The position numbers and the translations under genes were made by a program. The notes below the pieces were generated by a model, which searched no databases, was not told the origin of the DNA, and worked only from the letters and a program-made list of their open reading frames with translations. A stretch of DNA of 64,000 nt, taken from contig JBGQCF010000006.1 in NCBI GenBank assembly GCA_041495205.1, positions 1 through 64,000 of the forward strand, in the 5' to 3' direction. Shown here one piece after another: positions 51,613 to 58,631 of this stretch. The first letter of the stretch is position 1. Each line of letters begins with the position of its first letter. Source of the stretch: JAHFRG01 sp041495205. Its GTDB lineage: Bacteria > Pseudomonadota > Gammaproteobacteria > Burkholderiales > JAHFRG01.

Positions 51613-51756
51613 CTATCGCCGTCTTACTTTTGAAAAATCCGAATAGGCCGCGCTCAATGCTGCGTATTCACGCGGCTCTGTCGGTGCAATAGCCACGGCA
51701 TCGTCCAGCGATACGCGGCAGTTCCGCTTGCGGCGGTCATACCTAGAACGGGTTTC
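51613..51756 (-). pseudogene. fragment paralogous to the DRRK-SLDDA protein
   Basis: An open frame without a start codon, bounded upstream by TAA, encoding YDRRKRNCRVSLDDAVAI followed by a helical end and TAG. It parallels the protein at 49057. Immediately upstream lies copy 2 of the 35-bp element that also precedes the DUF4124 gene, and an ATG in another frame falls just after it, so a frameshift may separate start and body. Confidence 0.5.
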
Positions 51757-51776
51757 TTAAGTGTATGCCAATCGGC
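51742..51776 (-). repeat. 35-bp conserved element, copy 2
   Basis: Read on the minus strand it repeats 28530-28564 with 33 of 35 bases identical (starting GCCGATTGGCATACACTTAA). It stands in front of the DRRK-SLDDA fragment in the same relative orientation as copy 1 before its gene, which supports a promoter or leader role. Confidence 0.6.
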
Positions 51777-51927
51777 CGGGAATAGCTGTGAATTAATGCA
51801 CATAAATTATGCCGGCTGACCCGGCAGTTCGTTGCTAACTCGCACGGCGTAGTGTCCTAATTTGGGACAGTACCCCGATTCCATTATGTTGACATTTCCA
51901 TCGAGTTAGATTACATACTGATAAAAT

Positions 51928-53604
51928 ATGCGTTCATTATTCGTTCTAATTTTCGGGTTCCTGATCACAGCCTGCGCAATCGAGCAGTCGAGACCTGATG
52001 CAGAAAAATGCGGTGATTCCTCGGGATCGGAAGACGAGCAAATCTCGGCCTGCACGCGTGTGATCGCCTCTGGACAGCTTTCTAAGGAAAACCTTGCGAT
52101 ACCATTCTACTACTACAATCGCGGCAACGCGTGGAGTCGCAAGGGCGACCACGACCGGGCTATCGAAGATTATAGCGAGGCGATCCGGCTTAATCCGAAG
52201 GACGCCGATGCTTACCACAATCGCGGCTTCGCGTGGAGTAGAAAGGGCGACTACGATCGGGCAATCGCGGACTTAAACGAGGCGATCCGGCTCGATCCGC
52301 AGGACGCCGATGCTTACAGAATCCGCGGCTCCGCGTGGAATAGAAAGGGCGACTACGACCGGGCGATCGCGGACTTAAACGAGGCGATCCAGCTCGATCC
52401 GCAGGACGCGTTAACTTACGCCAACCGCGGCTACGCGTGGGATAACAAGGGCGACCACGGCCGGGCGATCAAAGATTATAGCGAGGCGATCCGGCTTAAT
52501 CCGAAGGACGCGGATGCTTACTACAATCGCGGCTTCGCGTGGAGTGGCAAGGGCGACCACGGCCGGGCGATCAAAGATTATAGCGAGGCGATCCGTCTCA
52601 ATCCGCAGAACGCGTTAGCTTACGCCAACCGCGGCTACGCGTGGATTGAAAAGGGCGACCACGACCGGGCTATCGCGGATTTAAACGAGGCGATCCGGCT
52701 TAATTCGAAGGACGTCAATGCTTACAGAATCCGCGGCTACGAGTGGAGTCGCAAGGGCGACTACGACCGGGCAATCGCGGACTTGAACGAGGCGATCCGG
52801 CTCAATCCGAAGGACGCGTTCGCTTACGCCACCCGCGGCTACGTGTGGAATAACAAGGGCGACTCCGCGTGGAATAACAAGGGCGACTACGACCGGGCGA
52901 TCGCGGACTTAAACGAGGCGATCCGGCTCAATCCACAGAACGCGGTAGCTTACGGCGTCCGCGGCAACGCGTGGGATAACAAGGGCGACCACGACCGGGC
53001 GATCGAAGATTATAACGAGGCAATCAGGCTTAATCCGAAGGATTCCGATGCTTACCACAATCGCGGCTACGCGTGGAATAAAAAGGGCGACTACGACCGA
53101 GCGATCGTGGACTTGAACGAGGCGATCCGGCTCGATCCGAAGGACGCGTTCGCTTACGCCAACCGCGGCTACGCTCAATTCTATCTTGGGCGATTCGATG
53201 CATCAGCGGCAGATTTTGCGCAAAGCTTGCGCCTCAATCGCAGCCCCTACACAGTGATCTGGCGCTATCTCGCGCAGTCCCGCAGCGGTAGCGCCATGCT
53301 TGCAAGTAATGAATTCTTCGCCAATTCGGCGAGCCTTGATAAGGAAAAATGGCCTGCTCCTATAATTGATCTATTTGCCGGTCGGCGTGGCCCTGCCGCA
53401 TTGCTCAAGGCTGCGCAGCACCCGGATCCCGATATCCGCAGTCACCAAGTCTGCGAGGCGGAATTTTATATTGGTGAATGGCAGGTTCTAAATCAACGCC
53501 CGAAGGAGGCACGCGACATGCTGCAGCACGTGACGCAAGATTGCCCGAGAGATTTCGCGGAGTTTGAAGCTGCTGCTTCCGAGTTGAGACGACTTTCGGA
53601 CTAG
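51928..53604 (+). CDS. TPR lipoprotein with near-identical tandem repeats
   Basis: 558 residues. Lipoprotein signal with lipobox ITAC at about residue 16. After a 45-residue lead, ten 34-residue TPR units follow (consensus NRGYAWNRKGDYDRAI then DLNEAIRLNPKDA), plus an eleventh diverged unit, and a C-terminal domain of about 120 residues. The 102-bp repeats are almost identical in DNA, so they have recently expanded or are being homogenised. Unit 8 contains a 24-bp internal duplication (NNKGDSAWNNKGD) that breaks the 34-residue period. TPR arrays bind protein partners; here at the inner or outer membrane, periplasmic side. Partner unknown. Confidence 0.9.
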   Translation: MRSLFVLIFGFLITACAIEQSRPDAEKCGDSSGSEDEQISACTRVIASGQLSKENLAIPFYYYNRGNAWSRKGDHDRAIEDYSEAIRLNPKDADAYHNRGFAWSRKGDYDRAIADLNEAIRLDPQDADAYRIRGSAWNRKGDYDRAIADLNEAIQLDPQDALTYANRGYAWDNKGDHGRAIKDYSEAIRLNPKDADAYYNRGFAWSGKGDHGRAIKDYSEAIRLNPQNALAYANRGYAWIEKGDHDRAIADLNEAIRLNSKDVNAYRIRGYEWSRKGDYDRAIADLNEAIRLNPKDAFAYATRGYVWNNKGDSAWNNKGDYDRAIADLNEAIRLNPQNAVAYGVRGNAWDNKGDHDRAIEDYNEAIRLNPKDSDAYHNRGYAWNKKGDYDRAIVDLNEAIRLDPKDAFAYANRGYAQFYLGRFDASAADFAQSLRLNRSPYTVIWRYLAQSRSGSAMLASNEFFANSASLDKEKWPAPIIDLFAGRRGPAALLKAAQHPDPDIRSHQVCEAEFYIGEWQVLNQRPKEARDMLQHVTQDCPRDFAEFEAAASELRRLSD

Positions 53605-53655
53605 ATCAGTCGGCACCTCGTCGGCAAGATCCCGGCTTTTTTTGGTCCCCATGCT

Positions 53656-53727
53656 GAGCGCGAAGCCGAAAAAGAACGCGAATGGCAGCGCCAAAAACAG
53701 CGCCTGCTGCGCTCTAAGAAAGGATAA
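53656..53727 (+). pseudogene. smpB: smpB tail fragment before tRNA-His (scar C)
   Basis: The last 23 codons of smpB (from REAEKEREWQR to the stop) with TAA as at scar B, followed by the spacer AGCAGCTAAACTTT and the whole tRNA-His gene. This is the right-hand edge of the island: in the unoccupied chromosome smpB would end directly before tRNA-His in the same way. Confidence 0.85.
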
Positions 53728-53739
53728 GCAGCTAAACTT

Positions 53740-53815
53740 TGGGGTGGACGATGGGATTCGAACCCACAACAACCGGAATCACAATCCGGGACTCTACCTT
53801 TGAGCTACGTCCACC
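53740..53815 (-). tRNA. tRNA-His (GTG)
   Basis: Read on the minus strand it begins GGTGGACGTAGCTC with the extra 5' G of histidine tRNAs and ends CACCCCA. The anticodon arm CCGGA-TTGTGAT-TCCGG gives anticodon GTG. T-arm GTGGGTTCGAATCCCAT is normal. The CCA is encoded. Its 3' half is duplicated at 30318 and 44760. Confidence 0.96.
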
Positions 53816-53852
53816 ATTGATAAAAAAGCTGGCAGCGTTGTGGTTGAATATT

Positions 53853-53929
53853 TGGCGTGCCCGGCGGGAATCGAACCCACAACCCCCAGCTTAGAAGGCT
53901 GGTGCTCTATCCGGTTGAGCTACGGGCAC
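53853..53929 (-). tRNA. tRNA-Arg (TCT)
   Basis: 77 nt on the minus strand from GTGCCCGTAGCTCAACCGGA to an encoded CCA. Anticodon arm CCAGC-CTTCTAA-GCTGG gives TCT, reading AGA/AGG. D-loop and T-arm (GTGGGTTCGATTCCCGC) are standard. Confidence 0.96.
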
Positions 53930-53981
53930 AGTAGCATCTTCCTTCAGCCAGCTGGCAACTTTACAAACCGGGTTTAAAATT

Positions 53982-54058
53982 TGGTCGGGGTGGAGAGATT
54001 TGAACTCCCGACATCCTGGTCCCAAACCAGGCGCGCTACCAGGCTACGCTACACCCCG
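53982..54058 (-). tRNA. tRNA-Pro (TGG)
   Basis: 77 nt on the minus strand from CGGGGTGTAGCGTAGCCTGG to an encoded CCA. Anticodon arm CCTGG-TTTGGGA-CCAGG gives TGG. The first base C and the CGGGGTG acceptor are normal for proline tRNAs. Confidence 0.96.
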
Positions 54059-54179
54059 GAAGGGCGTAAATATACTCTTGACCATAATAAAGGTCAATTC
54101 GCCACAGGGAGAAAACCAGGTTGAGCAAATGGAACTTGCACTATAATTCAATTTCTGATATCAAAGCGGTTTCCCAGAT

Positions 54180-54617
54180 ATGGATGCGATGAAGATGTCC
54201 CCGGAATTACATAAACAATTCACCCCCTACGTACCGAAAAAGGGGGAAGAATACATGAATCCGAAACAGCTTGGGCACTTTCGCAAAATCCTGGAAACCG
54301 TGAAAATCGAGTTGGGCCAGGATATAGATCGCACCGTGCACACCATGCAGGACGAGGCAACGATTTTTGCCGACCCTAATGATCGCGCCAGCCAGGAATC
54401 CGACATGGCTCTGGAACTGCGCAACCGCGACCGTGAGCGCAAGCTCATCAAGAAAATCGATGAAACCATCGGCAAAATCGATTCGGGCGATTACGGTTAC
54501 TGCGAAAACTGTGGCGTTGAAATCGGCCTGAAGCGCCTTGAAGCGCGGCCTACCGCCACCCTATGCATAGACTGCAAGACACTGGATGAATTGCGGGAGA
54601 AACAGGTGGCCAAGTAG
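54180..54617 (+). CDS. dksA: RNA polymerase-binding transcription factor DksA
   Basis: 145 residues. The coiled-coil domain carries the tip DPNDRASQESDMALELRNRDRER with the Asp residues that reach into the RNA polymerase secondary channel, and the C-terminal zinc finger is CENCGVEIG ... CIDC with all four Cys. DksA acts with ppGpp to adjust rRNA and amino-acid promoters. It is followed by a strong terminator and convergent with pnp. Confidence 0.96.
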   Translation: MDAMKMSPELHKQFTPYVPKKGEEYMNPKQLGHFRKILETVKIELGQDIDRTVHTMQDEATIFADPNDRASQESDMALELRNRDRERKLIKKIDETIGKIDSGDYGYCENCGVEIGLKRLEARPTATLCIDCKTLDELREKQVAK

Positions 54618-54644
54618 CACTTTTCTTCCCGGCGGAAAACGCAA

Positions 54645-54677
54645 GGGGCGGCTCAACGAGCCGCCCCTTCATATTTT
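54645..54677 (+). terminator. intrinsic terminator between dksA and pnp
   Basis: A perfect 10-bp stem (GGGGCGGCTC/GAGCCGCCCC), extended by AA/TT, with a 3-base loop and a following TTCATATTTT. It ends dksA on the plus strand and, 16 bases past the pnp stop in the other direction, may also serve the minus-strand operon. Confidence 0.88.
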
Positions 54678-54692
54678 GCCGAACAAAAAACT

Positions 54693-56795
54693 TTACTGAG
54701 TAGTCGTCGTTTCCGCAGCAACTGCTTTCATACTCAAACGCAGCCGGCCTTTATCGTCCGCTTCCAGCACTTTCACTTTAACCGTCTGCCCTTCTTTAAG
54801 GTGATCCGCCACGCTGTTGACGCGCTCGTTGGCGATTTGCGAGATGTGCAGCAATCCGTCCTTGCCAGGCAGCACGCTCACGATGGCGCCAAAATCCAGG
54901 AGCTTGAGCACCGTGCCTTCATAAACCCGGCCGACCTCCACGTCCGCAGTGATGTCCTCAATGCGCTTCCTCGCCAGTAGACAGCCTTCCGAGGCGGTGC
55001 AGGCAATGGTCACCGTGCCGTCTTCTGCAATATCAATGGTTGTCCCGGTTTCTTCGGTAAGCGCGCGGATCACCGCGCCACCCTTGCCGATAACGTCGCG
55101 GATTTTCTCCGGTTTGATCTTGATGGTCATGATGCGCGGCGCGTAAGCCGAAATTTCACCGCGCGGGTTGGGCAGTGCCTGTTTCATCAACTCCAGAATA
55201 TGCATGCGCCCTTCGCGCGCCTGATTGAGAGCGACGCGCATGATTTCATTGGTGATGCCCTGAATCTTGATATCCATCTGCAGGGAGGTGACGCCCTTTT
55301 CGGTGCCCGCCACCTTGAAGTCCATATCGCCGAGATGGTCCTCATCGCCCAGAATATCAGTGAGCACCGCAAAGCGTTTGCTTTCCTTGATGAGGCCCAT
55401 GGCGATGCCCGCGACGTGCGCCTTGACGGGAACGCCGGCGTCCATTAGCGCAAGACAGCCGCCGCACACCGAGGCCATCGAGCTCGAACCGTTGGATTCA
55501 GTGATTTCCGACACCACCCGCATGGAATAGCCAAATTCCTCCACTGTCGGCAACACGCCCATCAATGCGCGCTTCGTCAGCCGCCCATGGCCGATTTCGC
55601 GGCGCTTGGGCGAGCCGACGCGGCCGGTTTCCCCGGTTGCATAAGGCGGCATGTTGTAATGGAGCATGAAGCGGTCGGTATATTCGCCTTGTAGCGCATC
55701 TATGATCTGCCCATCGCGTGCAGTGCCGAGCGTTGCCACCACCAGTGCCTGGGTTTCACCGCGTGTAAACAGCGCCGAGCCATGAGCGCGCGGCAACACG
55801 CCGGTGCGGATGGTGATAGGCCGCACGGTGCGGGTGTCGCGGCCATCTATGCGCGGCTCGCCGTCGAGAATTTGGTTGCGCACGATCTTCGCTTCCACAT
55901 CCATGAAAATGGTTTTAATCAGGTTCTCGCGCTCAGGATCGGGATTTTCACCGTTGAGTTCGCTTAAAACCCGGCTGCGGATTGTGTCTATCTGCTGGCT
56001 TCGCGCTTGCTTTTGCCTGACGCCGTAGGCTTGGCGCAAATCGGCTTCTGCAAGTTCAGTGACTTTCGCTATCAGCACTTCGTCCTTGGCCGGGGTCTGA
56101 AAGTCCCAAAGCGGCGTGTCCGCTTCGTCCGCGAGTTCGTTGATCGCTTTGATCGCCGCCTGCATTTCACGGTGCCCGAACACCACCGCGCCAAGCATGA
56201 TGTCTTCGGGCAGTTCCAGCGCTTCCGATTCGACCATCAGCACCGCTTGTTCAGTGCCCGCAACCACCAGGTTGAGGGAAGAAGACTTTAACTGGGTAGC
56301 GCTGGGATTCAATATATATTCGCCGTTGACATACCCCACCCGTGCGGCGCCGATCGGCCCGTTAAAGGGAATCCCTGAAATAGCCAGCGCTGCCGAAGCT
56401 CCCAGTATCGCCGGAATGTCGGAATCAACCTCGTTGTTGGAAGACACCACGGTGGCAACGATTTGCACCTCGTTGTAAAGACCTTCCGGAAACAGCGGGC
56501 GCAACGGGCGGTCAATCAAGCGCGAGGTTAGGGTTTCCTTTTCCGAGGGCCGGCCTTCGCGCCTAAAAAAACCGCCGGGTATTTTCCCGGCGGCATAAGT
56601 GCGTTCCTGATAATCTACGGTCAGTGGAAAAAAATCCTGACCTGGTTTTGTTTGCTTGGCCCCGACCACGGTGACCAGTACCACCGTGTCATCCATGTTC
56701 ACCATTACTGCGCCTGTTGCTTGGCGTGCAACTTCGCCGGTTTCAAACGTGATTTGGTGATTGCCGTAGCTGAAACTTTTTTTAATGTGCTTCAA
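54693..56795 (-). CDS. pnp: polyribonucleotide nucleotidyltransferase (PNPase)
   Basis: 700 residues: two RNase PH domains separated by a helical linker, a KH domain (IKPEKIRDVIGKGGAVIRAL) and an S1 domain (GTVLKLLDFGAIVSVLPG) at the C-terminus. It degrades RNA 3' to 5' with phosphate, and in the degradosome pairs with RNase E and often enolase. It lies 88 bases after rpsO, the usual rpsO-pnp order. In other bacteria PNPase controls its own leader after RNase III cleavage; no such hairpin was checked in detail here. Confidence 0.97.
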   Translation of the reverse strand: MKHIKKSFSYGNHQITFETGEVARQATGAVMVNMDDTVVLVTVVGAKQTKPGQDFFPLTVDYQERTYAAGKIPGGFFRREGRPSEKETLTSRLIDRPLRPLFPEGLYNEVQIVATVVSSNNEVDSDIPAILGASAALAISGIPFNGPIGAARVGYVNGEYILNPSATQLKSSSLNLVVAGTEQAVLMVESEALELPEDIMLGAVVFGHREMQAAIKAINELADEADTPLWDFQTPAKDEVLIAKVTELAEADLRQAYGVRQKQARSQQIDTIRSRVLSELNGENPDPERENLIKTIFMDVEAKIVRNQILDGEPRIDGRDTRTVRPITIRTGVLPRAHGSALFTRGETQALVVATLGTARDGQIIDALQGEYTDRFMLHYNMPPYATGETGRVGSPKRREIGHGRLTKRALMGVLPTVEEFGYSMRVVSEITESNGSSSMASVCGGCLALMDAGVPVKAHVAGIAMGLIKESKRFAVLTDILGDEDHLGDMDFKVAGTEKGVTSLQMDIKIQGITNEIMRVALNQAREGRMHILELMKQALPNPRGEISAYAPRIMTIKIKPEKIRDVIGKGGAVIRALTEETGTTIDIAEDGTVTIACTASEGCLLARKRIEDITADVEVGRVYEGTVLKLLDFGAIVSVLPGKDGLLHISQIANERVNSVADHLKEGQTVKVKVLEADDKGRLRLSMKAVAAETTTTQ

Positions 56796-56883
56796 AACGC
56801 GTTATCCTTTGTGAAATTTTAAGTTCAGTCCGAAAATTGCCGCTTCACCGTGAGACTGCCGCGGCAGCAAGAAAATACAAACG

Positions 56884-57153
56884 CTACTTGCGCAGGCCGA
56901 GGCGTTCAATGAGCTTGCGGTAGCGTTCCACACTGCTGCTCATCAGATAATCCAGCAGCTTGCGGCGGCGGTTTACCATGCGCAACAGGCCTTGGCGTGA
57001 ATGGTGATCTTTCACATGCGCCTTGAAATGCTCGGTCAGATCATTGATGCGCGCGGTCAACAGCGCAACCTGCACTTCCGGGGAACCGCTATCACCTTTT
57101 GCCGTTTGAAAATCCTGCACGATTTTTGACTTTTGGCTGGTCGTTACTGACAT
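56884..57153 (-). CDS. rpsO: 30S ribosomal protein S15
   Basis: 89 residues, full length. Conserved segments: GSPEVQVALLTARINDLTEHFK, HSRQGLLRMVNRRRKLLDYL and the ERYRKLIERLGLRK end. It is a primary 16S rRNA-binding protein that starts assembly of the platform. About 110 bases lie between truB and this gene, space for its own promoter and translational operator. Confidence 0.98.
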   Translation of the reverse strand: MSVTTSQKSKIVQDFQTAKGDSGSPEVQVALLTARINDLTEHFKAHVKDHHSRQGLLRMVNRRRKLLDYLMSSSVERYRKLIERLGLRK

Positions 57154-57262
57154 TACTTGCTCTCCGATTGAAAGTCCTGCATTTTACCTTTTAAACGCTT
57201 ATATGCTCAAGTGAGAATTATTTTTGGTTATGAATTCAAACGCTTTCCCCTGATGTTCGCTG

Positions 57263-58168
57263 TCATTGCGCTGTATCCGCGGCAAGCAGGCGTTTGGGTT
57301 TGATTTTGCCTTCGGCCGTGGCTTCGCCAACACCAATAAATATTTGTTTTGTATTATAAATTCTTGCCATCCCGCAAATCGGGAGTGCAGCTTGCGATAT
57401 GGCATGGCCTTGCAAAAAATTACGGTAATTTTCCTCTTTCAGCAGAATTTCCGGAAGCCCCTGCAATAAACTGTCTATGGGCAAAAGGCTTGCATCCCTT
57501 TGTTCCAGGCTCATCGTTTCAAGCTGCGGCAGCGAGAGCGCTTCATGCAGGTGAAAAGGCCCTACCTCATCACGGCGCAATGCTTTCAGATACGCCCCGC
57601 ATCCCAGTCCCTTCCCCAAATCTTCGGCAAATACGCGGATATAAGTTCCCTTGCTGCAGTGAATGGTGATCTTAATCTCCTCCCGCGTAATGTTGTCGAG
57701 CCGCAAAGATTCTATGCGCACTTGCCTTGGTTCCCTTTCCACGTGCTTGCCTTCCCTGGCATAAGCGTAGAGCGGTTTTCCCCGGTGCTTCAGGGCAGAA
57801 TACATAGGCGGGGTCTGGCTGATACTGCCGAGTAAACGGCTCAAGGCTTTTTCTACCTGAGCGCGGGAAACATCGACGGCTCGCCTGGACAGGATTTCCC
57901 CCTCGGCGTCGCCCGTTGAGGTGGTCTCTCCAAGTTTAATCACGGCTTGATAGGCTTTGCCTGAATCAAGCATACCCTGCGAAAACTTGGTCGCTTCACC
58001 TAGACAAACCGGCAGAAGACCTGTGGCCAGCGGGTCCAAAGTGCCGGTATGCCCCGCTTTGGCGGCCTGGAACAGGCGCTTCACTTTTTGCAAAGCGGCG
58101 TTGGAAGTGAGCCCCACTGGCTTGTCGAGGAGCAGAACGCCGTTGATTTGCCTCTTTGCGTTGCGCAA
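57263..58168 (-). CDS. truB: tRNA pseudouridine-55 synthase
   Basis: 301 residues. The catalytic Asp is in HTGTLDPLATGLLPVCLGEATK; N-terminal NGVLLLDKPVGLTSN and the thumb-region RYEV-like segments fit TruB. It makes pseudouridine 55 in the T-loop of all tRNAs and acts as a tRNA chaperone. Start lies 7 bases after rbfA. The C-terminal PUA-like part is present, so the length is that of the longer TruB class. Confidence 0.96.
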   Translation of the reverse strand: MRNAKRQINGVLLLDKPVGLTSNAALQKVKRLFQAAKAGHTGTLDPLATGLLPVCLGEATKFSQGMLDSGKAYQAVIKLGETTSTGDAEGEILSRRAVDVSRAQVEKALSRLLGSISQTPPMYSALKHRGKPLYAYAREGKHVEREPRQVRIESLRLDNITREEIKITIHCSKGTYIRVFAEDLGKGLGCGAYLKALRRDEVGPFHLHEALSLPQLETMSLEQRDASLLPIDSLLQGLPEILLKEENYRNFLQGHAISQAALPICGMARIYNTKQIFIGVGEATAEGKIKPKRLLAADTAQ

Positions 58169-58175
58169 GATGGGT

Positions 58176-58544
58176 TTAAGACGGGTGTCTTTTGTCTTCC
58201 GAAATTGCCTGGTCTATCAGGACGGAAAGGCGTATGCCGCGCTCAACTGATGTATCGTAAATAAAATGCAGTTCCGGCACGGCGTACAGCTTGAGGCGCT
58301 GCGCCAGCTGGCTGCGCAAAAAGCCTGCTGCGTGTTGCAGGCCGCTCACGCTATCGGCAGTTTGCCGGGATTCACCGAGGTGCGTAAAAAAAATCTTGGC
58401 GTGGGCGTAGTCAGGTGATACTTCCACCTCGGTAAGCGTAATCATGCCCACCCGCGGGTCCTTCAATTCCTGGCACACGATTTCCGCCAGCTCTCGCTGG
58501 ATCTGTTCGGCAACGCGTCGGGTTCTGGGATAGTCTTTAGGCAT
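58176..58544 (-). CDS. rbfA: ribosome-binding factor A
   Basis: 122 residues with a KH-like fold: RTRRVAEQIQRELAEIVCQELKDPRVG, then VEVSPDYAHAKIFFTHLG and LHFIYDTSVERG. RbfA assists late 30S maturation and cold adaptation by binding near 16S helix 1. It follows infB after a gap that holds a heptad inverted repeat, and precedes truB directly. Confidence 0.96.
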   Translation of the reverse strand: MPKDYPRTRRVAEQIQRELAEIVCQELKDPRVGMITLTEVEVSPDYAHAKIFFTHLGESRQTADSVSGLQHAAGFLRSQLAQRLKLYAVPELHFIYDTSVERGIRLSVLIDQAISEDKRHPS

Positions 58545-58550
58545 GGTTCA

Positions 58551-58631
58551 GTGAGGAGTAAGGTGTAAGGAGTAAGGCGTTAATAGGTTATTTAGGATTT
58601 TACCCCTTACTCCTCACCCCTCACGCCTTAC
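58551..58631. repeat. heptad inverted repeat between rbfA and infB
   Basis: The plus strand from 58551 reads four heptads of the form GTRAGGN (GTGAGGA, GTAAGGT, GTAAGGA, GTAAGGC). The minus strand from 58631 reads GTAAGGC, GTGAGGG, GTGAGGA, GTAAGGG. The two arms are therefore tandem heptads in opposite orientation, about 20 bases apart, able to fold into a long hairpin. The infB stop codon (58628-58630) lies inside the right arm. Confidence 0.8.

Larger units (their letters stand above)
30299..53739. mobile_element. composite genomic island in the smpB/tRNA-His interval
   Basis: This 23-kb stretch lies between intact smpB and intact tRNA-His, which are evidently neighbours in the unoccupied site, because an smpB tail stands again right before tRNA-His at 53656. 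It contains three internal scars with a tRNA 3' half plus a shared arm sequence (30318, 44760, 47843) and a weaker trace near 50870. Cargo is signalling, redox and small unknown genes, with composition varying from gene to gene (the aldehyde dehydrogenase is clearly richer in A and T). No integrase or transposase gene is visible, so the elements are probably fixed. Confidence 0.7.

Noticed and set aside
52100..53170. Regular 102-bp repeats considered as a CRISPR-like array
   Set aside because: The repeats are contiguous codons of TPR units without spacers; the protein has a lipoprotein signal and C-terminal domain.
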